Positions 44,314-58,552 of a stretch of DNA of 64,000 nucleotides are shown piece by piece. The notes under the pieces were generated by a model that was not told the origin of the DNA, made no database searches, and saw only the letters and a program-made list of their open reading frames with translations. This stretch comes from Gyrodactylus bullatarudis (taxonomy: Eukaryota > Platyhelminthes > Monogenea > Gyrodactylidea > Gyrodactylidae). The position numbers and the translations under genes were made by a program. Positions within the stretch are counted from its first letter, which is position 1. Each line of letters starts with the position of its first letter. The stretch lies in NCBI GenBank assembly GCA_012064415.1, contig SSNU01000127.1, forward strand, positions 761,152-825,151. Direction: 5' to 3'.

Positions 44314-47300
44314 GTGAATGAGTTGAGAACTATGAAAGGAATTATCTTGCAACTCCTTTTTCTCCTATTCACCAACACGAAGATTGGAGTGGAATCGGCT
44401 CCGAGTGAAAATCTTCAACTTTCGATAAGGGCAGAAAGTCAAAGTAACTTTGCTTTGAATAAGCCATTCAAAATCCAATGTCACTTGAAAAGGTTGTCAA
44501 CTAAAGATTCTCAGGACATGCTGAAAAGTGGTTCACTGGGTAGCGTTTTCTTTTACTGCCCCTATTCCCCAGATGGGACACAGTTTTGTCTACAGAACTG
44601 TATTAATATTTGTGAAGGTCTTGATGCATGCAGAAATAAGAGGAAACTGGAAGGCATCTCATGCTCAAAAACAATAGATGCCGCTGACGGTAGTGTCTTG
44701 TACGAATACTCCATTCCAAAATATACCCAAGAGTGGAGTACACAGGATTCCTTTTGTAAACACCGAAATATAATCAGTGAAAAGATCATCATGGATCAAT
44801 TCAAACAGACTGAGGATTTAAGTATTCCCAAGGAGACGTCAAAAACCATGGAGGTATTGGATGCAACCAAACTCAACCTTTCCATAGATGAATCAGAAGA
44901 CGATACGACCATGAAGAAATTGGTTATACCAGATATCGAGAAAATTGAAGGTAATTAAACTTATATTTTTCTGCTTGTTTTTCTTCCTTCTTGTCAGGCA
45001 AAAGACAAAAGAATACTTGACCTCTTTTTCTTCTTTCCTTTAGTTAAGGAATGTGCATTTCTTCAAAACTACCAGACTATAGAGATTTTTATTGTGATTT
45101 TATTATTTTTTTACAAACAGACGTTTTTTCCTCTCTCCTAGAGTTAGGAAGGTTGTACTTGTTGAATGACTGGAATGACGAATTCAGTCTCACAAAAATT
45201 AAGAAGATAATTCACTTTTGCTACCTACAGTAAAAAACCTTACAAACTTATTTTACTACGGTGGAAATTTGCCGTAAGAATTATGATGTAATTTCAAATG
45301 TCAAAAAGTTTAGTAGAAAGAGAGAAAGAAGGTCTTTAACTCGTACCCCATTTGACATATTTTATTCTTTTTGCCTCTTGAATTTTTATTTCACAGGATG
45401 AATCATCTTGTCTTCTCCCCTACAAATTATCTTTGCCTAACTTTGTCATGTTTCTTTCATAATCAAGATTACAAAAATGGCTATTAAGGCATCCCCTCTT
45501 TTAATAAAGTAATATGGGAGAGATATCATTTCAAAATACAAGATAAAAACCCTTCTTTTTCCATGTAAATAAATAAATAAACATTCCTTGATCAAGTGGA
45601 AATTCATTTTTCATTCCTGTGAAAATTCCCTAAGATATTTTTCCTTTCTGATAATCATAATAACCCGATTCCGCATTATTAGCTGTAGCGTTGAAGTAAA
45701 GCAAATTCATTTCTCCGGAACACTTTGAGGTTGAATCATGATTCATTAAAATATTGTACCTCACTTGCAGATCTGTTTATTTTTTTGGGAAACATCATTT
45801 TATTTTTAATCCGAAGGATGAGAATGAATAAACTTATTTTTTCAACATTTTACTTTTTTATAGTTCATTATAATAATAATTGTAAAGAAACTTTAATAAT
45901 TATTAAATGTTCTTTTCCTTTCAATAATTTCAGCACAACTTCCCAATGAAGGCTTTCCAGAAGTCAAGAGTTACCAAAGAAAGAATTTCTCTACAACCAG
46001 TATGTTTTCACATCAATTCACTCATAATTGGATGCACAATTAAAAATTTTTTTCTTTTTCCAGTACTAAAGCTTCCCATGGAGATTATCGTCATAATCTT
46101 TATTACGTGCCTATGCTTATCAATTCTTTTGAATGTATTCTGTTTTCTTCGGTGTGTTTTGATAAAGCACTACTCAAGTGAGTTAGACCCAAGTCATGTT
46201 TTGTTTTTCCAAAAGATTACACTTCTCGTTTTCTTCTTTCCAGAAAATTTAAACTCCCCAAGCATGCAAGAATTCTTTTGTATGAAGAAAGAAATATTCC
46301 TTGCGCGTCACTTTAAGAAGACCACTAATGGGATTATGGACAGCTATGTAACAAAACATTATCCAATGTTGACAATACCGGCAAATAATTCGAATACTTC
46401 GGCTTCAATAACATCAAATCAACCGAATAATTTTATATACACATGCCAGAAAGACCTTCAAAGTGTCCCCGAGTATGGATTGGGACCAGTGGTCTTTTAC
46501 CAAGATCCAATACAATGTTGTAGCCCCAAGAGTGAAAATAGCAACTCAAATGGATCAAATATTTGTCATAGACACCTATCCGATTCATATCACCAACAAC
46601 AACAGCCATGTATGCATCCGAAACTATCAGACTCTGGAATATCAATGAATCACCAGAACAACTTGAAGTTTGTCCAGGAAGTTTCGAATCCAGATAATAA
46701 TGACACCTATATCGCTTGCAAGAGTTTTCACGGTAAGTTTCTATGCTATTCTAAGTCTATTCAAAATGAAAATCTGACATTTTCTTTAGAAGATGGCAGG
46801 AGTAGCAAGATTTTTCTTGTTCCGAAATCTATCGATTACTCCCTGAGCAGGACAACTTTGCGTCCAGATGATGCTGTAACAATTCAATCAGACCCAATGA
46901 ATCGTATCAATCATCAATTTCCAGCTAGCATTGAATATTCTGGCATAATTAACCAGAACTCTGATAACCAGCCAATGTTATTCCTTCAAGGTGAAGACGA
47001 TAACAATAATGTTACAAGCAATTGCCAAATGAAAACCTCCAACTATCTGTACAATGAAAGTCTCCAAAGGAAGAACAAGCCAAGTTCTTTACTGAGAGGT
47101 ATGTAATTTCTTTTTATATTCATGTAGTTGACTGGTAACAATGTAGAAAAGTCCAAATTTTTTCTCTTCTGACAAGGAAAAAATAATATGTCTACAAGGA
47201 ACTATAACATAAAACACCTTGATTTTTGCCACCAAAAAAAAAATCCCTAGAAGACTGATGTAGATTTTTATTAAAATGAAAAAAATGACTACTGAAAAGT

Positions 47301-47656
47301 ATGTCTGAAGATTTCCTCTTCTCGTTTATAGCTAGAGATTTTTCATTTACACATTTCATTGAGAAATCGAAACTGTGTTAGTTAATTCCTATTATGCGAA
47401 TAAGCTATATAAAATATTGACTATTTATTTATTTCAAGGTGACATCCAGTCAGAAACTTTGGAAAGAAAAAGTTTAATTCTCCAGACCCAAGTTTCCCAT
47501 CGGCATACTCCGATTTCCTTTCCTCAAGATGACCTGATCAGTGGCAAGAATTCAGTTCTCTACTTTTATTCTGGCCAAAATGATCAAGCTAGGGTTTCCT
47601 GTGACTTGAATAAGAACATTTCTGAAAATATCCAAGTGAATGAGACAGCTAAATAA
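44314..47656 (+). CDS. Single-pass type I membrane protein, unrecognised, 6 exons
   Basis: Exons are 44314-44950, 45934-45999, 46064-46177, 46244-46732, 46790-47098 and 47439-47656, all joined in phase 1, giving 610 residues. Residues 8-29 form a signal peptide (GIILQLLFLLFTN, cleavage near SAP). The extracellular part of about 210 residues has a cluster of seven cysteines (FYCPYSPDGTQFC, NCINICEGLDAC) in a possible Ig- or cystine-rich fold, then an acidic stalk. Exon 3 codes the membrane span (EIIVIIFITCLCLSILLNVF) followed by FLRCVLIK. The cytoplasmic tail of about 360 residues is N/S/H-rich with several tyrosines and no kinase domain. A uniform phase-1 exon pattern is typical of extracellular module genes. 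I do not recognise the family; a signalling receptor or adhesion protein is a guess. Confidence 0.72.
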
Positions 47657-49941
47657 TTAAAAAATGGCTTTATTAGATTACACGTATTACAGAAAGCAAA
47701 TTGTGTATTTAACAAAAAAGAGAACATCTTTAGACATTTCAAACATTTTCAAAAATGTACAATTTTTCAGAAAGAAAAAAATAACTTTAAGCTCCCAAAT
47801 GAATGGTTTTCTCTTGTAAAGTTTTTACTTTTTAAAACCAAGATATCAAGATTGTTGCTGTGTGTCCTAACTCATTTATTTATTGATTGAATGTTTTCTA
47901 ACTGTGTTATTACATAAAATAAATATTCATATCTAACTATTAACCTAAAATATATTCAACGAAACAATTAAAAAAGATATAATCTTTTAACAACCCAGTT
48001 TTAAATATAGAACTGTTCTAAACTTTATGAGTTTATGAAGAAGTTAAGTAAGGAACATACTCATATAAAGATTTCAAGAAATATTTGAAATGGAATCGTT
48101 CTCAATTGTAGAAAATTTTCATTCTACATTGAAAAAAAAATTAAATCATTAGGTTTTCCAGTATTCTCATTTAGAAAAAAATCAATATAACCCACACAAG
48201 TAGCTCAATAATAAGCTTTAATTGCAATTGTTGATAGTAATTTTATGAAAATCTTATTTTGACACAAATAAAGATATCAGAATTTATCAGAGTAAAACAT
48301 TTAACATATCATTCAATGAATGAGCGGTTGAAGAGGTATTATTGATAAAATTCTATACTAGGACGGAACCACAAAAAAGTGCACATAAAAATAAATAAAA
48401 ATGGGAGGTATTCACTCAGTGATAGTGTCATTCATTTAGGAGTGTATTCAATGGCATTCACATCGTACATTTAACTCGTTAGAGACATAAAAATATGTAA
48501 ACATGGATATCATACCATCCTGAATGCGATTTGTTCTTGAATCAAATAATAATGGCTTTAAAAAAGCACGTTTGGCGGATTTATCTGATATGAGGCATTC
48601 AATATTTAAACATTATAAGTCTTTTATCTTTTGTAAGTAAGTTGAGGATTGAAACCTTGTAACTTACAAGTCTCATTAATTTTATGTATTTTCAATATAA
48701 AATGATTATTTCATTAAAAATCTCATTGGGCTCTTTACAGGAGATCAGATTGGGCTGAATAAAATAATTTCTGCTGCTGATTACTGCTGTTAGAACGGCC
48801 ATGTTTCGCTAATGTCAGAGATCCAAGATCATAGGGGGGGGGAACTGATCATATAGCCTAAGATTTTTTAAGAATTATCAAGTTGATTCCGAATAAAGAA
48901 TAAATACTCGAAAAATTTGATATATCACCTATCACGGACTAAAATTAAGGCATGTAAGATGGTTTCTGATTCAATAATATCGAGAATTCTAAGACAATAC
49001 ACGAATTCCGTCAAAAAAATTTATGAAATCAGTTAAAGTTGACTTCATTTTATTCATTACAACTTTAACTGATGGCCCTTTTTACTTGATTTTGGGCCAT
49101 AAAATATGAAATATCTTTTGAGTCAATGGTTGAATTTTTGTTGAAAGTAGCCTAAATTGAAGATCAATAAATTTCTGATAAGAAAATGCATATTTGATGT
49201 CATCATGTTTCAGAATTACCAAATCGTTTGCGAGCATTTACAAATTCCGAAAAAGTGCAAAATTGTAGATTTCATTTGACAAAGAAATGATGATTCCATT
49301 TAAAGTCCAATGAGGTTATCTTTGATCAGAAAAAACATGGGTTAAATTTCAGAAAGAGTTTCAAGTCTTTCATTTTTATTTTAAGATTTATTTTGAAAAA
49401 TGGTTGTGAACATGGTTTTCAACTTTACTGTATAAAATGATTAAATATTTTAGTTGAATTTCAACCCAAGTACTAATAGTACTAATCTTCTTAAAGTTCC
49501 TTTGAAGGAATTAGATCAAAATTCAATCACAAGATTGTTATACTGACAGTAGGAAAATAGCGCCCTTTTGGTGTGAAATACATCATCATAATTTATTTAC
49601 ACATCTCCTATTTATATACTATATTTAGTAAATAAGTAATTTATATTGGAAAAAAGTATTCAATGAGAAATGTAGATTAAAAAATCAAAGAAACATCGCC
49701 ATCTGGCTTAACAATGTACATTTTAGTGTATGCGAATTAGTGGATGCTATGATAGCGTGTTTAGTTTAAAAGGAGAATTATAGCCTTCTGATTATTATGA
49801 CCTGAGAGAGAATTTATTATTTTTCGATCTCTTGATGAAATATCGGCAATAAATCTCCATGCCCAAAATACATGTTTAACAAGAGTTTATTTTCAGTGTC
49901 GCTAGGCTAGAATACATACACACCTTTGGTTGATTATACAC

Positions 49942-50558
49942 CTAGTTAATATGAAGATGGAAATTGATAGTTTTTTCAAAATTCTGAATTTTTTCATCAA
50001 GAAAAATAATTTGAAAAAATCAAATTCTTTGGAAATTATGGCATATTTCAAAACTCCAATAGTAGCGTCAAATTCCCATTTTTTGAACTTGAAGTTAGAA
50101 ATTTTTGCTGATTTCACAGTGTGGGGGAGTAATCAAAAGTTGATTTTTAGGATCACAATTAGACAAAGATATCAAACATGCTGAATTAGATTTTATGAAT
50201 CCACCCCATCATCGTGTGAAAATCAAATTTTGATTTTTCCATCCATTTCTCTACTTGAAATCGATGAAATTTTGAGGATTTGAGATCCCTGAAAAATGAC
50301 GAACTTATTTAAAGTTTCATGGTCATATTTGGTTTACTTGTCTTATTGTGATCCTTAAAATGAACTTTTCATTAACCTCTCAAAACCAACAACAACTTTT
50401 AATTCAAAGTTCAGAAATATGCAAGTTTGGCGCTAACTTGAGGTTATTTGAGATCATATCGTGAAAGCGGGTCTCATGGTCTGGATTCCAGGAAAATCTT
50501 AATCTAATTCGATTTCTTTATTATAAAAATCCTTTATTCCCATCTTCATATTAACTAG
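49942..50558. mobile_element. Complete family B TIR element (MITE-like)
   Basis: The terminal inverted repeats are CTAGTTAATATGAAGATGG at 49942-49960 and its complement at about 50540-50558, giving a length of 617 bp. The interior is shared with copies at 2.9, 7.15 and 57.5 kb (TCAAAAGTTGATTTTTAGGA, GAAAATCAAATTTTGATTTT). The overlapping ORFs on both strands have no transposase features, so it is non-autonomous. The target duplication could not be fixed. Confidence 0.7.
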
Positions 50559-52780
50559 CTGTAATTATAGATGATACACGAGGTTATTTTTAAAGATTAT
50601 GAGTTCGAGGAAATTGTCTACTGGTATTTTATGAATAAAGTATCATTTTCAATTCATATTTTTGCAATAAATCTTTGCATAAACTTGTATCTTGATAAGA
50701 AATGCTCATTCGATATAGAAAAAACTGAACCACACTACAGTTGAGCATTAGAAAAATAGTAAACTCAATTGTGGATTTCTAAAGAATGACTCAAATTTTT
50801 AATCTAATTACATATTTTAGTTTTGTTGAAATATATATATCAATGAAGAGGAAATCCTTATTCTTTTACAAAAGAGAAAAAAGATTTGTATTTTTCTAGA
50901 GAGTTAGTCAGCCGTTACAAAATTAGTCGCTTGTTGTACAAAAATAGTATGTAGTTTTCATGAGTGATCGACATTCGTTGGAGAAAAAACTGTTGAATCC
51001 TCAGACATAAAAATGTAAAATTATTCTTTCCTGTCGAACAGCTAAGTTTACAATACGTGGGAAATTTTTAATATCCGATTAGACAATTCGCATTTCATTG
51101 AAAAGAAATGATCAAATTTCATGAATAATTGAATGAAAATTACGAAAAGTTGAATTTTTTTCTATTCTCTTGATGCAATTATGTAACAGCAGTTATTGAT
51201 TCAAAGCCATGAGGTAGAACGGCTTCCATTTAACATTGGAAATTAGATAAAGCCAACTGTTTAACTTTTATTCATTCTTTTCAGTAGGAAACATTACACT
51301 GTTAATTTGAATTGTTGACCTCAATTTAAATTTTGGGTTACAGACAATACTGTTCTCGTATTGAGCTGATTCTTCATAAGAGGTAGAATTTTTTAATATC
51401 CGATTTTTAATCAGAATTTCTTGATTTTCATTTCTTGAATATTTTTCCCATCAATGGTCCTACTATGTTTCAGTAAAAATTATTCAATCATCTATGAAAT
51501 AAAAGTCTGATCAAACAATAAATGAACTAAAAAATCCTAAGAATAAAACAGTTCAATTGTAAGCAATAAAACGATCTGACTCCAGTAGTTTTTATAATTT
51601 TTAATAACAAATAACAAGGAAGCCGTTATAACTATTGAATTGTTGCTGGGCAAGTTATTTTTCATGGAAATTTCTTAGACTTATCCTTCTTTTAAGTAAC
51701 ACTGCTGATACTTGATACATTGATACAAGGTTCCTTCTTCGATTGATTACAAATTATAACAAAGTAAAAAAGATTATCAAGAGAAGAAGAACTATTAATT
51801 TAAACATTTTCTTTAGTGTTGGAATCTTAACTAGTTTTATTATAACTTTAATTCATTTGGGTATTGAAAATTATTTGAGTTGACCTTCTGTTCTGTATTC
51901 TTCTCAAGAGAGTAGAATTATTTCCATTAGGAGCCATTCAATAACACTCTGAGTGCAATGCCTGAAAAATGGCGGAATAAAAAAGTTTTAATAAACTTGA
52001 AATAGTGCTGTTTATTATTAAATTACTAATCCCCATATAATAAAAATACGATATGGAAATAATTAATTTTGTCTGATTATCCAACTAGTAGGCATCATCA
52101 TATATAAATACAGAAATATAGAAAAAAAGTATTTTTTATAAACAAATCAAGCCAGTCAAGACTAAATATTTATCGGAGCAATTTTTGTATCATATTTAGT
52201 TTAAAGATTAATAGTTTTATTATTTGGTATATTTTGTATATTGAAAATTTAATTCTGACTAACTAAAACGAATATATATTATGTATTGGGTTATGTAAAA
52301 ATTCACACTTATTCAAGAAGAATCAGACAAAATATTTAAATCCTCATCAAAACAATTATCAATTGTACTTTAAGATTAGTGTTTATTCGATGGAACGGTT
52401 TTTACACAGATCTCTTCAGACTTAATTCTTAGTTTCAATTATCCATTTTCAATCATAGAAACTGAAAAACTAATTAAGGCTCTAAAAATTACTATTTTTA
52501 GACCCTATTTTATTAGGAGATGACTTCAAGGGGATCACTGAACACGGGTATGGTATCTTGTTAAAAGTTTCTTTCTTTTCAAAAAAACGAATCATCTTTA
52601 AATTTTCATAACTTTTCATTGTAGCTGAATAAGTCATCATTTTTTCGAAAGATTATTAGTTCTTATTTTAAATAAACTTTTTTCAGTTTATTAAAAGTCT
52701 AATTATAAGGGTTCTTCAGATTCAGAAATATTCCGAAAATTTCCGAATCGCCACAGATATCATTAATCCTTGATCTATTT

Positions 52781-53029
52781 TTATCAAAGCTTAAAGAACA
52801 ATAGATAGATCCTAGGTATCCTTAGAGATGGTTCTTGTGAAGAAGAAGAAGGTATCAGATTTACATGACATTTTATAAGCTCTTGAATTTTAATTTGAAT
52901 AACTTTTTGAAAAAAATATATATTTCACAGGATTATCGTAAATTAATACTTGTTTTAATAATTTTATTTTCGGTACCTTTTCGGATTTTTTCAGACGGAT
53001 CCGAATCTGAATTATCTGAAGAACCCTAC
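52781..53029 (+). repeat. Dispersed repeat, family C (copy 2)
   Basis: This is the direct-orientation counterpart of 9429-9679, with the same ordered blocks and the same two ends. Divergence is moderate with several small indels, suggesting an old non-autonomous element. Confidence 0.7.
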
Positions 53030-53039
53030 TAATTATGGC

Positions 53040-53369
53040 TTGAGAAAGATGATTTTGAGTTCAGAAATAAATTGGTCTCATAAAAAACAATACTGGGATA
53101 TACAACTTATGGTTAAACTTTTTCTAAATGTTTTCTTTATTATTATTAGTGCATTGATAAAATCATTCATGGATAAGAGAACTATTGTAAACAATATGAA
53201 AATTACATGTCAGTTGGACGGTAAAATACACTGTTACAAGTATCCCAAGTACTATCAAGGGAAACTTTTTGTCTCGTGTGTACATTTTTTCCATATAAAT
53301 ATATATCCTTATTGTGAAATTGAGGCATTTATACCCAAAGAAATGATACATCATTTTAAGGAAGTATAG
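53040..53369 (+). CDS. Hypothetical 109-codon ORF
   Basis: The reading frame begins 10 bp after the family C repeat. It has a hydrophobic segment (LFLNVFFIIISALIKSF) and a cysteine/aromatic-rich C-terminal half (CQLDGKIHCYKYPKYYQGK). It has no recognisable family, promoter or polyA signal. It may be part of a repeat. Confidence 0.2.
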   Translation: MRKMILSSEINWSHKKQYWDIQLMVKLFLNVFFIIISALIKSFMDKRTIVNNMKITCQLDGKIHCYKYPKYYQGKLFVSCVHFFHINIYPYCEIEAFIPKEMIHHFKEV

Positions 53370-54530
53370 CATATAAAAACGTACGTATAAAGATTTGAAT
53401 ACATTTAGTTATCCTCTCCAGTTCAAATTACGGTAATAATACTAATCTTGTTTATAAATGATATAACCACTTTAAAAGTAGTCTTTATTCAGAATGTACT
53501 TTAAGGATTAATTTATCAAAAGAAAATTAAAATGTTGGTTTTTGAAAAGAAAGTAAATTAAACTCAAATCTGTCTCTTCATCAAGACGCCCTTAGAGATT
53601 GAACATAATCTTGATCAATGTAAGCTTTTATTGACTTTTGTTTGCTTTAGGTTTTTAACGATTTTTAAATGAACTCTTTGAAAATGGGGCCGCTTTACAA
53701 GAAGATTTTCATTGAGAGAAAACTTTGGAAAGTTTTAATCCATAGAAAAATGCAAGAAATTGATATGTTCGATGATGGAAAACATCTGCTATTTCTTCTC
53801 TGGACAAATATTTTGATAAGACAGTTATTATTCAACCCTTATGTTTAGACAATTTTCGCAAAAAACAATTTTACAAGTTGATACTTTAGGAAATATGAAA
53901 AATCTCTCTAGTAAAAGTAGGATTAAACTAGGCTTTGAAAGTTCAGAAGAGATACCGGAAATAAGAGAGGACCAGTAAAAACAGACCACTGCGATTTATC
54001 AAAAAACTAATGAAATCAATTTTAGTGGAATTTTTGAAAATCTGACTCTGAATCCACATGTATATCTGAGACTAATGTAATAGTGCACTTGTAGAATATG
54101 AACTTTTACGTTAGAAAAATCGAATTTCAATTGTGAAACGATTGGCTAAAGACTTGAAACATCTTTTAGGAAATTTTCTTCTTCTTTTCATGAAACATCT
54201 CGTAGTGACAACCATTTAATCAAACTCTTAACTTTCACAGCTTATTTGAAAATAAGATCATGGATAATGAAAAATGTTTCTTTCTATCGAGGGGTTACTT
54301 TGAAAGAATCCAAAACATATTCTCCGCTTTCTGTTTTGTGTTTTCTATAATAGAATTTACAACAGAATCTCCCAATCTTTTTCAAGGTCTCATATTTTAA
54401 TAAATAATTTTTTAATCTTGACAATTTTATTACTCAAACTTGGTACTTTGGTTGGATTTCATTCTAGCATAATCCCGAATATGCAATCGGGACGTATCTT
54501 ATTTGGAAATAATTTCATTTACCTAAATAA

Positions 54531-54625
54531 AGTAGACTTGGACGAAGTTTTCCAAAATTACTAAAATCACCCATCAATGAATTTAATCTTCAAGTATTTT
54601 AATATTATCCCACCAAATTTCGCTC
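54531..54625 (+). repeat. Dispersed repeat, family D (copy 1)
   Basis: It shares TAGACTTGGACGAA, AAATCRCCCATC and AATCTTCAAGTATTT, in the same order, with 57203-57290. It is short and non-coding. Confidence 0.55.
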
Positions 54626-57202
54626 CAAAATAGAAATGAGATAAACGAAATTGTGAAAAGTTTCAAATTAAAAGCATTTTTTGACCAATAAAAATAAGAG
54701 AAATTTCATTTTTAACAATTTTAATAGGACTTGAGTCATTTTTGAAACTTTTAATAAGAAATATTGTAAATTTAATTTATGCAAATAAAACATTAGAAAA
54801 CGTTTTTAATTTGAAAATTTTCAACCAATTAACAGACATGACAAGATTATTCATCATGATAAAAAACAACATTCAGATCTCATTTGAAGAGAAAAATAAA
54901 AAAACCTTGCCTTGCATGATAAGCAGAGGAAATGAAAGAACAAAACATGGGAAACGGTTGTTCCATGCTTTTCTTTTTTCAAATTATTATTATGATAATA
55001 TATAATAATTTCTTCATTCTCTCAATGTATCTTCACAATGATAATGAGACAAATTTTACTAGTACTAATAAAATTGTTTTGTGAATGTGTAAGATGTGAG
55101 GGTTAGGGAGGAAGAAGAAAGGAAAATTATTAGACAAAAGACTCGCAGTTTGTACTTTAAACCAACGGGAGATCATTTCATTCTAGTGTACTTGAGAAAG
55201 AAAATATATCCCCATGTCCAAATCTTTTAAATTTTATTGAATGTCAACGAAATCAAAATCAGTTTCTCATGAGAAGGGATAGAAATTTCCCATTTTAATA
55301 TCCATGAAATAATCTAATAAAAGAATAATAATTCTGCGTAATAATTCCTTTGTAGACAAGACTGTCTTGTTTGTTTTTATAAGAGATCAAACTATGCTTT
55401 ACTGCTCTCATTTTACAAACTATAAACAAAATTTTATCATTAGACGACGTGAATACTAAAGCTTGATATCAAAAATTGGCTTGAAATTTTAGACAAAACT
55501 CGCACCATTATCTGTTATGAAAGAAAAAATTTGTTTTTTATCATTTAGCTTAACAATTTTTATGTTTTAACTTAATAAAGTTTTAATCTTTTTGAAGAAA
55601 TAATATTTTATAAATTCTTGGGGAATGAGTTTTACCAAAAACATGTGACAACACTGTGTTGTGATAGAATTTTAATTGATGGTAATTTCGTTAACCTTGA
55701 TAATTTACAAAAGTTTTATGATACATTTTATTGAAGATCATGTGCTCAAAAAATAACACGTCATCAATCAGAAAGCAGATGATTTCAAAGTGATCCAAAG
55801 TTTATTTTTAGAATCAAATAAATCTAATTCAAGAGTCCCCCCCCATCATCTTGTCAAGATCCAATTTTGATTTCTCGATCACTTTTACTGCCTGAAAATT
55901 TTGATAGTCATTTTCATTTCAACTATCTTTAGAAAATACTTATCTTTAATGTAATTAAGTTAGTCCATGCCTAAAAATGAAGAAGAAAAGAAAGACCACA
56001 AACACAATCCAATAATGTGTCTGTCTAACTTTAATTTTTAATTAGTTATTCTTTAAATGGAGAATCAATTCAATCATAGATTATAATCTCGAACAAGAAA
56101 AAACATATTTTCTATGAGTAATTGCATTTAATATTTTATGTGTATACGGAAAATAATCACAAAAAGTTTATGATAAATAATGATCATGTTTATTGATATA
56201 ATTACTATACAGCGTGTAGTATACACCTCTTGCCTGCACATATAAAACTTTTCCCATTTTTTTTCTACAAAATAAGATTCCCCCCATTCATGTAATTCAT
56301 GACCTCATTTGGGATTTGTAAGAGACATGGAGGGAGAAATTAGTCACTAGCTAAATATTCACTTCACATTTCTTGCTCGACTGGATAGTGTGAATAAAAT
56401 TTATCCCAAAAAATTACACTGATGAGATCATCTATAGAAGAAAACTATTTTGAATTACCTAATAGGTAATACCTATTATTTTCATTTGTTAATTTCTTTT
56501 TCTTCCATCTTCAAAGATTAATTACCAAGTTGGTTGATATGATTTTTACAAGAATTTCGATAATTTCAAGAAAATAATTGCCTTCCTGACTAACCAGTCA
56601 AAAATATTGAGTTTTTTTTGTAAGAATACTATATAGTACATTCTCAACTTTAAGTCAGCTTTAGTTTAACGTTATATGCCCAGCCTATGAATATTCGTAT
56701 CCAAAATTCATTAGATAATCCAGGATGATTCATATGAGTAACATGACCTAAATTACTAACCATCTTGTCAGAATTCCATCCAGGGTTACATTACAATTTT
56801 GACAGTGGCTATATTGGTTACCTTTCGATTATTTCAGTACAACACAAAATGATAATTGTATAAAACTGTACAATACAATTTGGAAAATAGAGAAAAAACA
56901 TACCTGGAAGGAATAATTTACAATAGAATCAAGTCTTGACATAACTAAAGTACAGTGGATAGTCGTATCCAAAATTTTATGATTTTTTCTCTTTCTCACG
57001 AACTATAATGCATACTTGGGAAGTGAAATGTGTGTAGAGGGATGCGTGTTTAAACCTCATGAGGATCTTTCATCAAGGATCAAGTGTACTATGCTACCAT
57101 AAGGCTTTATTCATTACCTTAATTTTTTTCATCTCCAATCATGTTTCGTATTGCACTCTTGAACTCTTGTGTTATTATATGAAAAGAATTTATTAATATA
57201 AA

Positions 57203-57290
57203 CTAGACTTGGACGAAATTTTGCAAAAATACTTAAATCGCCCATCGGTATGATAAATAAAAATCTTCAAGTATTTAAGTGAAATCTCAC
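57203..57290 (+). repeat. Dispersed repeat, family D (copy 2)
   Basis: This is the counterpart of 54531-54625 with the same block order. The region after it diverges completely, so one boundary lies near 57290. Confidence 0.55.
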
Positions 57291-57539
57291 CAGAGGGGAA
57301 AAAAGACCCCCCTACTCCGTCACCAAACTTGGGAAAAAGCTATTTTTCGATAAAAATAAATTTCAGTGAAATAATATAAGTTTGGATATCTTTTGATACG
57401 AATCTATGTACGATCAACCAAGCTTAGAGAATTCTTCAGCAAAAAAAGCTCTTTCGAATGAATGTTGGTAGAATGAAAGTTATAATTTTTGCTCAGATTA
57501 TACAGAAACCCTACTCATAACTATGATGATGATTTCGAA

Positions 57540-57800
57540 CACTAAATTAAAAAGGGGCAGAGGGAAGAGGGTAATTTTTGGTTCATAAGTCACAGGTCTA
57601 ACTGTAGCGCCAAATTCCCATTTTTTTGAACTTTGAGTTAAAATTCTTGTTGATTTCAATGTGAGAGAGTGATCAAAAGTTGATTTTTAGGATCACAATT
57701 ATTCAAAGATATTAAATATGCTGAATCTTGTTTTAAGAATTACCCCATAATCGTGTCAAAATCAAATTTTGATTTTTTCATCATTTTCCCTACTTGAAAG
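57540..57800 (+). mobile_element. Family B TIR element fragment
   Basis: The interior matches 50055-50260 (TAGCGYCAAATTCCCATTTTT, GATCAAAAGTTGATTTTTAG, AATCAAATTTTGATTTTTYC). Neither terminal repeat is preserved. Confidence 0.6.
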
Positions 57801-58552
57801 TCAAAGCTCAAAAAAATGGGTTTGAGCCCTTGTTGAAAATTGTATATCTTGAGATAAGAGTCCCTCTGAATGAAGTAACAACTATCAAAGATAAAGTAAA
57901 GTATACTTAATATATTAGCAATATGCTAGCAATACGTATTAATGATTAGCTACGTGTAATGTTATCATATGGGTTTAACTTTGATCTTCGTCATCGATTA
58001 CAAATTTTTCCAAATGATATATTAATAAAGAATATGCACGATTGAACTTTTTCTTCTGTTCTTAGAGAGAGCTAATCAGATTTATTGATATTTTATGATT
58101 CAACAGATAAAATTTGAAGAGGATCTCTCTAAGAGTTGCAACAATCTAACACAACATAAACTCATTAGAATTTATTATACTTTTCTATGGAGGAATCGTG
58201 GAATAGACGATTTTGAATCATCTCTCTTCCTGCAGAGAAAAAAAACATGAATTTTCATATGATCGAGGCATTCATTCTCATCAGTTTAATTGGGAGGGAA
58301 TGATTTAAAATGTATCTTATTCAAAATACTTAGACATTAAATTAAATAAGTTTCTGCAAATACTTTTCTGATTTAAGCGAACGTCTGAAAAATATTTTTT
58401 GAATAATTTATGATCACAGACCTTAATATATTTATTGATCAAGAGAAAATTCTTCCCAAAAAGAGACTAAAAGACCTTGACGTCACTTATTCTTATAGAT
58501 TTGATTTTTCTGACTACTATAAGGACATTATAAAGAAATTCATTGGTCGACT

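Noticed and set aside
48834..48842. Run of nine G
   Set aside because: A single isolated homopolymer, with no second G run nearby to suggest a quadruplex.
49902..50184. ORFs of 71 and 84 codons on both strands
   Set aside because: They lie inside the family B TIR element and overlap each other antisense, with no transposase motif.
54742..55005. 87-codon ORF on + strand
   Set aside because: Lysine/asparagine-rich reading typical of AT-rich non-coding DNA; no supporting signal.
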